This document shows, in pieces, positions 23,496-31,707 of a stretch of 64,000 bases of DNA. The notes beneath the pieces were generated by a model. The model saw only the letters and a list, made by a program, of their open reading frames with translations. It had not been told where the DNA came from and did no database searches. The DNA comes from CAWBJO01 sp963789175. GTDB lineage: Bacteria > Pseudomonadota > Alphaproteobacteria > Rhizobiales > Aestuariivirgaceae. Numbering within the stretch: position 1 is the stretch's first letter; the number at the start of each line of letters is the position of its first letter. Where the stretch lies: positions 62,001 to 126,000 of the forward strand of contig CAWBJO010000007.1 of assembly GCA_963789175.1 (NCBI GenBank), given 5' to 3'. The position numbers and the translations under genes were made by a program.

Positions 23496-24857
23496 ATGGT
23501 TCTGCGCCTTTCCGCCGTCGTGGCGGTGCTCGTCGGCCTCCTGTCCACCGCCTTCGCGCCGCCGGCACCCGCCGCGGCGCTCAAGGTCAAGGTCGAATCC
23601 TTCACGCTCGCCAACGGCCTCCGGGTCATCGTCGTGCCGGACAGCCGGGCGCCGGTCGTCACGCACATGGTCTGGTACAAGGTCGGAGCCGCGGATGAGC
23701 CCCTGGGACAGGCGGGAATCGCGCATTTCCTCGAGCACCTGATGTACAAGGGAACGCCGAAGCACCCGACCGGCGAATTCTCGCGCCTCATCCGGCGCAG
23801 CGGCGGGGAAGAGAATGCCTTTACCACCCACGACTACACCGCCTACTTCCAGCGGCTGAAGCGCGACAAGCTCGAACTCGCGATGGAGCTCGAGGCAGAC
23901 CGCATGGCCAATCTCGTCCTGAAGGAAGAAGACGTCATCACCGAGCTTGCGGTCGTCGAGGAGGAGCGCCGCTCGGGAACTGACAACGATCCGACGAGCC
24001 TGCTCGTCGAACAGATGGACGCCGCGCTCTTTGCCGCGCATCCGTACGGCAAGCCGGTCATCGGCTGGATGGCGGAGGTCGCCAAGCTGACGCGCGACGA
24101 CGCGATGGCGTTCTACCGCTCCCACTACACGCCGCGAAACGCCATCGTCATCGTCGCAGGCGACGTCAAGCCTTCCAGGGTCAAAACGCTCGCCGAAAAG
24201 TACTACGGCGTCCTCGCCAACACGGCGGACCCGCATGATCGCCGACGGCCCGAAGAGCCGGAGCCGATCGCCTCACGACGGGTTGAGATGGCCGATCCGC
24301 GGGTCGCGATCGACCTCCTGCAGCGCAGTTACCTCACTCCGAGCTACTCCACGGCGCAGGCCCGCGAGGGCCCGGCGCTCGACGTCCTCGCCGACGTCCT
24401 CGGCGGCAGCGCCACGTCGAGGCTGTCGCGCCGGCTCGTCATCGAGGATCGCATCGCGCAGGAGGCGGGGGCATTCTTCACGGGCGATTCGCGCGACAGC
24501 GGCAAGCTCGTCGTCTACGCGGCGGCGGGGCAGAGCAGCGACATGGCGCGGATCGAGTCGGTCCTCGATCACGTGCTGTCGGACGTCGTCAAAAACGGCA
24601 TCAAGGCAGTCGAGCTCGACCGCGCGAAAAAGCGCCTTCAGGCCGGCGCGATCTACGCTCTCGACAGCCAGTCGCAGCTCGCCCGTCTCTTCGGCGAGGC
24701 CCTGACGACCGGCTCGACGACGGATGACGTGCTGAACTGGGGCGACCGCATCGGGGCCGTCACGATCGAGGACATCCAGACCGTCGCGCGCAAATTCCTG
24801 AAACCCGAGAGGTCGGTCACCGGCATCATCAGACCTCCTCCATCTTCCGATCCGTGA
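23496..24857 (+). CDS. M16 family zinc peptidase, catalytic subunit
   Basis: 453 residues with a signal peptide (to about Ala-Ala-Ala-Leu at 27). The inverted zinc motif His-Phe-Leu-Glu-His is at 77-81 and the third ligand Glu lies in a Val-Val-Glu-Glu-Glu-Arg segment near 157. A Gly-Gly-Glu-Glu-Asn-Ala-Phe-Thr-Thr motif follows the zinc site, as in processing-peptidase-like proteins. It is likely a periplasmic protease that works with the second M16 gene 7 nt downstream. Substrates are not known; candidates include misfolded or signal-related peptides. Confidence 0.92.
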   Translation: MVLRLSAVVAVLVGLLSTAFAPPAPAAALKVKVESFTLANGLRVIVVPDSRAPVVTHMVWYKVGAADEPLGQAGIAHFLEHLMYKGTPKHPTGEFSRLIRRSGGEENAFTTHDYTAYFQRLKRDKLELAMELEADRMANLVLKEEDVITELAVVEEERRSGTDNDPTSLLVEQMDAALFAAHPYGKPVIGWMAEVAKLTRDDAMAFYRSHYTPRNAIVIVAGDVKPSRVKTLAEKYYGVLANTADPHDRRRPEEPEPIASRRVEMADPRVAIDLLQRSYLTPSYSTAQAREGPALDVLADVLGGSATSRLSRRLVIEDRIAQEAGAFFTGDSRDSGKLVVYAAAGQSSDMARIESVLDHVLSDVVKNGIKAVELDRAKKRLQAGAIYALDSQSQLARLFGEALTTGSTTDDVLNWGDRIGAVTIEDIQTVARKFLKPERSVTGIIRPPPSSDP

Positions 24858-24864
24858 GTCCCGC

Positions 24865-26193
24865 ATGAAGACGCGTATGTTTAACGTTCTGGCGGTGCTG
24901 GCATTCGTCGCCGCCCTGCCGGTCACCACCGGCACGGCACAGGCGTTCACGGTGCGGGAGGTCACGAGCCCGGGCGGCATCAAGGCCTGGGTCGTCGAGG
25001 ACCACACGGTTCCCCTCATCGCCATGAGCTTCTCCTTCGGAGGCGGCGGCGCAGCCGACCCAGCCGGCAGGGAGGGGCTTGCGAACTTCCTCGCCTCGAT
25101 GATGGACGAGGGCGCCGGCGATCTCGATTCCGAGAGCTTCCGCGACCGGCGCGACGACCTTTCGATGCGCATGTCATTCGAAGCCCAGCCGGACCGGTTC
25201 GCGGGCAGCTTCCGCACGCTGACGGAAACGCGCGATGCATCCTTCGAACTGCTCGGGTCTGCACTGACGGCGCCGCGCTTCGATGCCGAGCCACTCGAAC
25301 GGGTTCGCGGCCAGATCATCCTCGGCCTCAGCGACGACGAGCAGGAACCGGAACAGATCGCCTTCCAGGCGTGGCGAAAGAAGGCGTTCGGATCTCATCC
25401 CTATGGAAGGACCTCGCGGGGCACGGAAGCGGGCGTGGCCGCGATCCAGGCGGCCGACCTCAGGAGCCTGGCGCGCGACCTGCTGGTCCGCGACACGCTC
25501 ACCGTAGCGGTGGTCGGCGACATCGACGGTCCGACGCTCGGGCGTCTCCTCGATGCGACGTTCGGCGGCCTGCCGGCGAGCGGGCACCGCGTCTCGGTGC
25601 CGGAAGCGCAGGTGACTGCGGGGCCGAGTCTCGAGGTCATCGAGCGCGACATCCCGCAGGGCATCATCCAGTTCGGCGGACCCGGTCTCAAGCGAGGCGA
25701 TCCCGACTACATGGCCGGCTATGTGATGAACGACATGCTGGGGGGATCGGGCTTCGGCTCGCGCCTGACCGACGAGATCAGGGAACGGCGCGGCCTGACC
25801 TACTCGATCACCACCGAACTTCTTCCGTTCGATCACGGAGCCATCTTCATCGGGAGCGCGGCGACCCGCAACGAGCGCGTCGGCGAAACCATCGAACTCA
25901 TCCGGCACGAACTCGCCCGCTTCGCCGCCGAAGGGCCCACCCGCCAGGAACTGGACGACTCCAAGACCTACGTCCTCGGCTCCTATGCTCTGCGATTCGA
26001 TACCAGCGACGGCATCGCCGACCTGCTGGTCGGTCTGCAGGAGCAGAACCTCGGGATCGACTACATCACGAGGCGCGAAACCCTCATCGCGGCGCTCTCC
26101 ATTGCGGATATCCGCCGGGTGGCGAAGCGCCTGATTGACTCCGGGCGGCTGATCGTCACCGTAGTGGGGAAGCCGGAGGGCCTCGCACCCTGA
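24865..26193 (+). CDS. M16 family protein lacking the zinc motif, partner subunit
   Basis: 442 residues, signal peptide ending at Ala-Gln-Ala-Phe. The fold markers of M16 are present (Pro-Leu-Ile-Ala-Met-Ser-Phe-Ser-Phe-Gly-Gly-Gly, and Gly-Leu-Thr-Tyr-Ser-Ile at 2/3 of the length). At the position of HxxEH the sequence reads Asn-Phe-Leu-Ala-Ser-Met-Met-Asp-Glu-Gly, so the zinc ligands are lost. In mitochondrial and bacterial M16 pairs the second subunit is inactive and helps bind substrate. It is adjacent to the active gene (7 nt), so a heterodimer is the reasonable inference. Confidence 0.9.
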   Translation: MKTRMFNVLAVLAFVAALPVTTGTAQAFTVREVTSPGGIKAWVVEDHTVPLIAMSFSFGGGGAADPAGREGLANFLASMMDEGAGDLDSESFRDRRDDLSMRMSFEAQPDRFAGSFRTLTETRDASFELLGSALTAPRFDAEPLERVRGQIILGLSDDEQEPEQIAFQAWRKKAFGSHPYGRTSRGTEAGVAAIQAADLRSLARDLLVRDTLTVAVVGDIDGPTLGRLLDATFGGLPASGHRVSVPEAQVTAGPSLEVIERDIPQGIIQFGGPGLKRGDPDYMAGYVMNDMLGGSGFGSRLTDEIRERRGLTYSITTELLPFDHGAIFIGSAATRNERVGETIELIRHELARFAAEGPTRQELDDSKTYVLGSYALRFDTSDGIADLLVGLQEQNLGIDYITRRETLIAALSIADIRRVAKRLIDSGRLIVTVVGKPEGLAP

Positions 26194-26215
26194 CGGCTTC
26201 GGTATCGAGGCCAAG

Positions 26216-27961
26216 ATGACATCTCAGATCAGGCGCCTGCCCGAGGGAACGATCAACCGCATCGCGGCGGGCGAGGTCATCGAGCGGCCGGCGAACGTCG
26301 TCAAGGAGCTGGTCGAGAACGCCATCGATGCCGGAGCGCAGTCCGTCGAGGTGGTGTTCCGCGACGGCGGGCGGACGTTCATGCGGGTCAGCGACGACGG
26401 CGATGGAATGGCGCCTTCGGACATCGAACTCGCCATCGAGCGCCATGCGACCTCGAAGATCGCCGACGACGATCTCGTCCATATCGCGACGCTGGGGTTC
26501 CGCGGCGAGGCGCTTCCGTCGATCGCCGCCGTCTCGCGCATGCGGATCGTCTCGCGCGCGCGGGGAGCAGGGGAGGCGTTTTCGCTCGACGTCGAGGGCG
26601 GCGGGAAGGGAACCGTCAAGCCGGCGGCGCTCGGACGTTCGGGGACGGTCGTGGAAGTGCGGGACCTTTTCTATGCCGTGCCGGCGCGATTGAAGTTCCT
26701 GCGGTCCGAAAGGTCCGAAACCGCCGAGGCGATCGATACGGTCCGACGCCTGGCACTCGCCCATCCCCGCATCGCCTTCTCGTTCGTCACGGAAGCCCGT
26801 GAGGTCTTCGTCCTTCGGCAGTCGGCCGCCGGGGCGGACGGGTGGCGCGATCGCCTGCAGCGCCTCGTCGGCGAGGAGTTCATCGCCAATGCCGCGCCGC
26901 TTTCGGCGTCGCAGGGCGAGTTCGAAATCACAGGTTTCGCCGGCCTCCCCACCTACCACCGCGCTCAATCCAACATGCAATTCGTCACGGTGAACGGCCG
27001 GCCGGTTCGCGACCGGCTGATCCAGGGCGCCATCCGCGGCGCCTATGCCGACGTGCTGACGCGCGGCCGGTTTCCAGTCGTGGCGCTTCATATCGGCTGT
27101 CCCGCTCACGAGGTCGACGTCAACGTCCATCCGACCAAGGCCGAGGTCCGCTTCCGGGATCCCGGGCGGCTCAGGAGCCTGGTCGTCGGAGCGATCCGCA
27201 ATGCCATCGCACCCGCCGGCCGGCGCAGCGCGTCGACCGTCGAGGAGCGTCTCGGCTCGGCGTTTCGTCCGCATCCGGCCCCCGCCTTCCAGCGCAACAT
27301 GGCGTTCGAGGCGCAACGGCCGCCGGCCGTCGCCGGCTTCGCGGAGGATCCGGTTCCGCCATTGGCGCCGCCAGAACCGACGAGCCCGCTCGGCGCGGCG
27401 CGCGGGCAGCTACACGACACCTACATCGTCGCGGAGACCGCCGACGGGCTGGCGATCATCGACCAGCACGCCGCCCATGAGCGCATCGTCTATGAAAGCC
27501 TCAAGGCGCAGCAGGCCATGAGGGGAGTCGCAACGCAGCCCTTGCTTGTTCCTGCCGTCGTCGACCTCGATGCCGTAGCGGTCGAAAGGCTGGCGGGCGA
27601 GAGCGCCTTCCTCGCCGAGCTCGGGTTGGTGGTCGAGCCGTTCGGCCCCCAAGCGGCCCTCGTCCGCGAGGTGCCCGCGCCACTTGCCGGAGCGGACATC
27701 ACGAAGCTCGTGTGCGACGTCGTCGACGATCTCGACAGCACGCCGCCGGGCGAGACGGTCGAGGCGAGGATCCACAGGGTGCTGGCTACCATGGCCTGCC
27801 ACAACTCGGTCCGCGCCGGCCGGAGGCTCAAGCTCGAGGAGATGAACGCGCTTCTGCGCGACATGGAGCGGACGCCCAATTCCGGCCAGTGCAACCATGG
27901 GCGGCCGACCCACATCGAGCTGAAGCTCAAGGACATCGAGCGCCTGTTCGGCCGCCGCTAG
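26216..27961 (+). CDS. mutL: DNA mismatch repair protein MutL
   Basis: 581 residues. The GHKL ATPase half has Glu-Val-Ile-Glu-Arg-Pro-Ala-Asn-Val-Val-Lys-Glu-Leu-Val-Glu-Asn, Asp-Asp-Gly-Asp-Gly-Met and Gly-Phe-Arg-Gly-Glu-Ala-Leu. The C-terminal half holds the endonuclease motif Asp-Gln-His-Ala-Ala-His-Glu-Arg-Ile-Val-Tyr-Glu at about 419-430 and a late Cys-Asn-His-Gly-Arg-Pro motif, both features of nicking MutL enzymes. It acts after MutS in mismatch repair. The stop overlaps rsmD tail to tail by 4 nt. The linker (about 330-385) is Pro/Ala-rich as usual. Confidence 0.96.
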   Translation: MTSQIRRLPEGTINRIAAGEVIERPANVVKELVENAIDAGAQSVEVVFRDGGRTFMRVSDDGDGMAPSDIELAIERHATSKIADDDLVHIATLGFRGEALPSIAAVSRMRIVSRARGAGEAFSLDVEGGGKGTVKPAALGRSGTVVEVRDLFYAVPARLKFLRSERSETAEAIDTVRRLALAHPRIAFSFVTEAREVFVLRQSAAGADGWRDRLQRLVGEEFIANAAPLSASQGEFEITGFAGLPTYHRAQSNMQFVTVNGRPVRDRLIQGAIRGAYADVLTRGRFPVVALHIGCPAHEVDVNVHPTKAEVRFRDPGRLRSLVVGAIRNAIAPAGRRSASTVEERLGSAFRPHPAPAFQRNMAFEAQRPPAVAGFAEDPVPPLAPPEPTSPLGAARGQLHDTYIVAETADGLAIIDQHAAHERIVYESLKAQQAMRGVATQPLLVPAVVDLDAVAVERLAGESAFLAELGLVVEPFGPQAALVREVPAPLAGADITKLVCDVVDDLDSTPPGETVEARIHRVLATMACHNSVRAGRRLKLEEMNALLRDMERTPNSGQCNHGRPTHIELKLKDIERLFGRR

Positions 27962-28515
27962 GCGGTTTTCAGAAACAGCACCCGGGTTTCGCCATAGTCC
28001 CGCTCGTCCACGAGGCACAGCTGCGACGGCAGGGCGACCGCGGCCTTGGCGCTTTCCTCGAGCACGAACACGCCGTCCGGTTCCATCCAACCGCCTGCGA
28101 CGATGGAGGAAGCGGCCGCTTCTCCGAGGCCCTTCCCGTAAGGCGGATCGGCGAACACGAGGTCGAAGGGAGGTTGCGGGACGCAAGGGCCGAGGGCCGT
28201 CGCATCGCGGCGCCAGATCTTGCACCGGCCGATCAGGCCCAGCTCCTCGGCATTGCGGCGGATGATCGCCCGCGCCGCGGGGGCCTCTTCGACGAACTGG
28301 CAGAACCGGGCGCCGCGCGACAGGGCTTCGAGACCCATGGCGCCGGTGCCTGCGAAGAGATCGAGGACGCGCGATCCTTCGAGCGCGAATCCCGGCACGC
28401 CATGGGCGAGGATGTTGAATATCGCCTCGCGGACCCGATCGGAAGTGGGCCGCGTGGCCTCCTTCGGAGGCCCGTGCAGGGTCCGGCCCTTGAGCGTACC
28501 GCCGACGATTCTCAC
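27958..28515 (-). CDS. rsmD: 16S rRNA (guanine-966 N2)-methyltransferase
   Basis: 185 residues, starting Met-Arg-Ile-Val-Gly-Gly and followed by Arg-Pro-Thr-Ser-Asp-Arg-Val-Arg-Glu-Ala-Ile-Phe-Asn-Ile-Leu, the family head. The SAM site is Asp-Leu-Phe-Ala-Gly-Thr-Gly-Ala-Met-Gly and the catalytic motif is Ala-Asp-Pro-Pro-Tyr-Gly (DPPY). RsmD methylates G966 in the small-subunit rRNA. It overlaps rluB upstream by 4 nt, so the two RNA-modification genes form an operon. Confidence 0.95.
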   Translation of the reverse strand: MRIVGGTLKGRTLHGPPKEATRPTSDRVREAIFNILAHGVPGFALEGSRVLDLFAGTGAMGLEALSRGARFCQFVEEAPAARAIIRRNAEELGLIGRCKIWRRDATALGPCVPQPPFDLVFADPPYGKGLGEAAASSIVAGGWMEPDGVFVLEESAKAAVALPSQLCLVDERDYGETRVLFLKTA

Positions 28516-29279
28516 TTTCGCTGGCCCGCAGCCGGATGGAGCGAGCCGAGCTGGTCCCAGAGGACGCGCGGCGAGACCTCCTCGAGATCGCCGCGCTCCA
28601 GTCCACCCAGCGAAAAGGGTCCGAAGGAAATGCGGATGAGGCGGTTGACCGTGAGGCCGAGAAAGTCGCAGACCCGCTTGATTTCACGGTTCTTGCCCTC
28701 GGTGAGCGCGAAATCGAGCCACAGGTTGGCACCCTGGCGGCGCTCTATCGACGCATGGATGGGGCCATAGCGGATGCCGTCGATGACGATGCCTTTCTGC
28801 AGGCGAGCGAGCGCGACCTCCTCGGTGCGGCCGTGCGCCCGAACCCGATAGCGACGGGTCCAGCCGGTCGCCGGCAGCTCGAGCCGTCGTTCGAGCTCAC
28901 CGTCGTTGGTCAGGAGAAGGAGCCCCTCGCTGTTGATGTCCAGGCGACCAACGGAGACGAGGCGGGGAAGATGGGAAGGCAGGCTCGCAAAGACGGTCGG
29001 GCGCCCCTGGGGGTCGCGGTGGCTGACCACGAGGCCAGGCGGCTTGTGGTAGCGCCAGAGGCGTGTCGACTGGCGCGCGGCGAGCGGGTTGCCGTCGACC
29101 GCGACGACGTCGTCGGCGAGCACCTTGACGGCGGGCGACAGAATGCGGGCGCCGTTCACCGTGACGCGGCCCTCGCCGATGAGCTTCTCCGCATCGCGGC
29201 GCGAGCACAGCCCCGCGCGGGCCATGACCTTGGCGATGCGGTCGCCCGGCCGGGACGGAGGCTTGAGGATCATGCTCAT
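28512..29279 (-). CDS. rluB: RluB/RsuA-family pseudouridine synthase
   Basis: 255 residues. An S4 RNA-binding domain (about 12-62, Ile-Ala-Lys-Val-Met-Ala-Arg-Ala-Gly-Leu-Cys-Ser-Arg-Arg-Asp-Ala-Glu) is followed by the catalytic domain with Gly-Arg-Leu-Asp-Ile-Asn-Ser-Glu-Gly-Leu, where the Asp is the nucleophile. Thr-Glu-Gly-Lys-Asn-Arg-Glu-Ile-Lys-Arg-Val-Cys-Asp and Leu-x-Arg-Ile-x-Phe-Gly-Pro follow, as in RsuA/RluB/RluE/RluF. It makes pseudouridine in 23S (RluB) or 16S (RsuA) rRNA; the exact target is inferred from genome context. AAGGA stands 5 nt before ATG 29279. Confidence 0.92.
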   Translation of the reverse strand: MSMILKPPSRPGDRIAKVMARAGLCSRRDAEKLIGEGRVTVNGARILSPAVKVLADDVVAVDGNPLAARQSTRLWRYHKPPGLVVSHRDPQGRPTVFASLPSHLPRLVSVGRLDINSEGLLLLTNDGELERRLELPATGWTRRYRVRAHGRTEEVALARLQKGIVIDGIRYGPIHASIERRQGANLWLDFALTEGKNREIKRVCDFLGLTVNRLIRISFGPFSLGGLERGDLEEVSPRVLWDQLGSLHPAAGQRK

Positions 29280-29327
29280 TCCGTTTCCTTAGCAGGCATC
29301 TTGACGGCGCGCATCACCGAGGCCTTG

Positions 29328-29801
29328 ATGCGGGCCATGCCGAACACACTTCCCGAAGCCATGCGCCGGGCGCTCGCCGAGGCCGCGGACGCGGCGAAGC
29401 GAGGCGAGGTGCCGATCGGTGCCGTCCTCGCCTCCGCGGACGGGCGCATCGTGGCGGCGGCCGGCAACCGGACACTCGAGCTCGACGATCCGACCGCCCA
29501 TGCGGAGATGCTCGCCATCCGCGCGGCCTGCGCCGAGATGGGATCGGAGCGGTTGCCGGGATGCCACATCTACGTGTCGCTCGAGCCGTGCGCCATGTGC
29601 GCGGCCGCCATTTCCTTCGCGCGATTGAGCCGGCTCTACTTCGCCGCACCCGACTTGAAGATGGGGGCCGTCGAAAACGGGGTCAGGTTCTTCAACCAGG
29701 AATCCTGCCACCACCGGCCAGAAGTCTACGGCGGAATCGGCGAAGCCGAAGCCGCGGCCATGCTCCGGGCGTTCTTCGCGGAGCGCCGGGAGCGCGGCTA
29801 G
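29328..29801 (+). CDS. tadA: tRNA adenosine(34) deaminase / nucleoside deaminase
   Basis: GAGG about 5 nt upstream supports the ATG at 29328 (157 residues); ATG 29337 is an alternative. The deaminase zinc motifs are present: His-Ala-Glu in Pro-Thr-Ala-His-Ala-Glu-Met, and Pro-Cys-Ala-Met-Cys. Around them are Gly-Glu-Val-Pro-Ile-Gly-Ala-Val and Asn-Gln-Glu-Ser-Cys-His-His-Arg-Pro-Glu-Val-Tyr-Gly-Gly-Ile. TadA makes inosine at the wobble position of tRNA-Arg. It lies divergent from rluB, a common arrangement. The stop overlaps the patatin gene tail to tail by 4 nt. Confidence 0.93.
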   Translation: MRAMPNTLPEAMRRALAEAADAAKRGEVPIGAVLASADGRIVAAAGNRTLELDDPTAHAEMLAIRAACAEMGSERLPGCHIYVSLEPCAMCAAAISFARLSRLYFAAPDLKMGAVENGVRFFNQESCHHRPEVYGGIGEAEAAAMLRAFFAERRERG

Positions 29802-30631
29802 GCTTCTTCCAGGGCGGCTGCGAGCTGGCGCTTGAGGCGCTCCTTCGCCGGCTGGGCGGCAGCGAGGATATCGCGGATCTTGAAGAAATCGAACACGCGG
29901 AACTGATCGACCGAAGGCTCGATGTGGATGTCGGCCGGGTTCTCCTTGCGCCGCAGAACGGAGATCTGGCGCTGCATGATCTGGGTGGCGCCGAAGATGA
30001 GCTCGGTGTTGGACGGCCCGCGGCGGCGGCGGCGGACGATCGGGCCGCCCGTCACGTCGATGGCGACAGTGAGATCGACGTGCCGGCAGACGTGATCGAT
30101 GGGAACCGGATTGACCATGGCGCCGTCGATGATCATGCGGTCATTGATGCGAGGGGCGGCGATGAGGCCCGGGATTGCGATGCTCGCCGCGACGACCTCC
30201 CGCATCGGTCCGCGGTGGAGGACGATCTCCTTGCGGTCGTAGTAGTCGGTGGCCGAGACGGTGAAGTTGATTTCCGTCTGCTCGATGCGCTCGGGCACGC
30301 CCGGGGGGAAGAAGAGCTGGGTGAGCCGCAGGCCGTTGACCATCATGGGTCCGAACGCCTGGAAGCTGATCAGGGCGGCGAGGCTGGCGTCGGACCGGGA
30401 CAGGAGGCGGCGGGCGAGCTTCACCCGGTTGCTCAGGACGATCTCGGCGTGTTCGCGAATCTCGGCTGCCGTCAGGCCGGATGCGTAGGCGGCGCCGACG
30501 AGGGCGCCCATGCTGGTGCCGGCCATGCGGTGCGGCTTCACGCCGAGCTCGTCGAAGGCTTCGAGCATGGCGATGTGGGCAAGGCCGCGCGCCCCGCCGC
30601 CGCCGAGCGCCAGTCCGATGCGGGGGCTCAT
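29798..30631 (-). CDS. Patatin-like phospholipase family protein
   Basis: 277 residues with GAGG about 8 nt before ATG 30631. The oxyanion motif Gly-Gly-Gly-Gly-Ala-Arg-Gly-Leu-Ala-His is at about 10-19, the nucleophile elbow Gly-Thr-Ser-Met-Gly (Ser about 43), and the catalytic Asp in Ile-Asp-Gly-Ala-Met-Val-Asn-Pro-Val-Pro. This is the RssA/YchK type of bacterial patatin, without signal peptide. It probably hydrolyses acyl ester bonds. Its start overlaps the stop of the APH gene upstream by 4 nt, so it is coupled to it. Confidence 0.93.
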   Translation of the reverse strand: MSPRIGLALGGGGARGLAHIAMLEAFDELGVKPHRMAGTSMGALVGAAYASGLTAAEIREHAEIVLSNRVKLARRLLSRSDASLAALISFQAFGPMMVNGLRLTQLFFPPGVPERIEQTEINFTVSATDYYDRKEIVLHRGPMREVVAASIAIPGLIAAPRINDRMIIDGAMVNPVPIDHVCRHVDLTVAIDVTGGPIVRRRRRGPSNTELIFGATQIMQRQISVLRRKENPADIHIEPSVDQFRVFDFFKIRDILAAAQPAKERLKRQLAAALEEA

Positions 30632-31707
30632 GCACCCGCCTCGCGCGCGAAACGCCATGCGGTCTCGGCCATCGGTCTCACTTGGCGAACCATCATGGCG
30701 GCATTGGCATTGGCGGCACTTCCATCGCGCAAGCGGCCGACAATGCCCTGAAAGATCGCGGCCAGGCGAAAGAAGTTATAAGCGAGGTAAATGGCGAGAT
30801 CGGGGATGCCGGGGAGGCCGCGATGGGCGCAATAGTCCTCGACATAGGACTCCATGGTCGGGATGCCGGGCCGGTCCGCCTCCCGGCCGAGGAGAGAGCC
30901 GACGCCGCCGCCGCCGGGCGGCATGTGCCACTGCATCAGGTGGTAGGTGAAATCGGCGATGGGATCGCCCAAGGTCGAAAGCTCCCAGTCGAGGACGGCG
31001 GCGATCTCCGGCCGATCGGCATGAACGATGCAGTTGTCGAGACGGAAGTCGCCGTGAATGAGCGCCACTTCGGCCTGAGCCGGTACCGCGGTCGGAAGCC
31101 AGTCGATGAGCGAATCCATCTCGGGAACGGCCTCGGTCATGGAGGCGCGATACTGCTCCGACCAGCGGCCGATCTGGCGGCGCACATAGTCGCTCCCCTT
31201 GCCGAAATCGCCTAGCCCGATGGAGGCGAAATCGATGGAATGAAGCCGGGCGATGGTCGCATTGAGGGCGCCGAAGAGCGCGCGCCGGTCGAACTCGCCG
31301 AGGCCGGGCGCCGACGGCTCCCAGAAGATCCGGCCGTCCACGAAGGCGGTGAGGTGGAACGGCGTTCCGATCACCGATGCGTCGTTGCAGAGGAGATAGG
31401 GCGTCGGGACCGGGAAGCCGGTGCGATGGAGAGCGCCGAGCACGCGGAACTCGCGATCGACCGCATGGGCGCTCGGCAGGAGCTTTCCCGGCGGCTTGCG
31501 GCGCAAGACGTAGCGACCCGACGGCGAGCGGATCTCGTAGGTCGGATTGGACTGACCGCCCTTGAACTGGGTCGCTGCGATCGGGCCGACGAAGCCCGGC
31601 AGCTCGGCGCGCAGATAGGACTCGAGCGCCGCAAGGTCGAAGGCGAGATGCGGCGAGACCGGCTGGGTACCGGCAAAGAGCTCCTGCCTGTCGGGCGTGG
31701 CCGCCAT
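30628..31707 (-). CDS. Phosphotransferase-family (APH-like) kinase
   Basis: 359 residues. The APH/choline-kinase fold is shown by Tyr-Val-Leu-Arg-Arg-Lys-Pro-Pro-Gly (ATP-binding Lys), His-Gly-Asp-Phe-Arg-Leu-Asp-Asn (catalytic Asp, Brenner motif) and Val-Leu-Asp-Trp-Glu-Leu (metal Asp). The pattern is that of the branch that resembles the N-terminal part of ACAD10/ACAD11 proteins, often near acyl-CoA dehydrogenases and linked to hydroxy-fatty-acid or xenobiotic breakdown. Aminoglycoside phosphorylation is not implied. It overlaps the hydrolase by 1 nt and the patatin by 4 nt. Confidence 0.92.
   Translation of the reverse strand: MAATPDRQELFAGTQPVSPHLAFDLAALESYLRAELPGFVGPIAATQFKGGQSNPTYEIRSPSGRYVLRRKPPGKLLPSAHAVDREFRVLGALHRTGFPVPTPYLLCNDASVIGTPFHLTAFVDGRIFWEPSAPGLGEFDRRALFGALNATIARLHSIDFASIGLGDFGKGSDYVRRQIGRWSEQYRASMTEAVPEMDSLIDWLPTAVPAQAEVALIHGDFRLDNCIVHADRPEIAAVLDWELSTLGDPIADFTYHLMQWHMPPGGGGVGSLLGREADRPGIPTMESYVEDYCAHRGLPGIPDLAIYLAYNFFRLAAIFQGIVGRLRDGSAANANAAMMVRQVRPMAETAWRFAREAGA

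Noticed and set aside
26216..27961. MutL with Cys-Asn-His-Gly-Arg-Pro instead of Cys-Pro-His-Gly-Arg-Pro
   Set aside because: I recall the Asn form as common in alphaproteobacterial MutL, so it is not remarkable.
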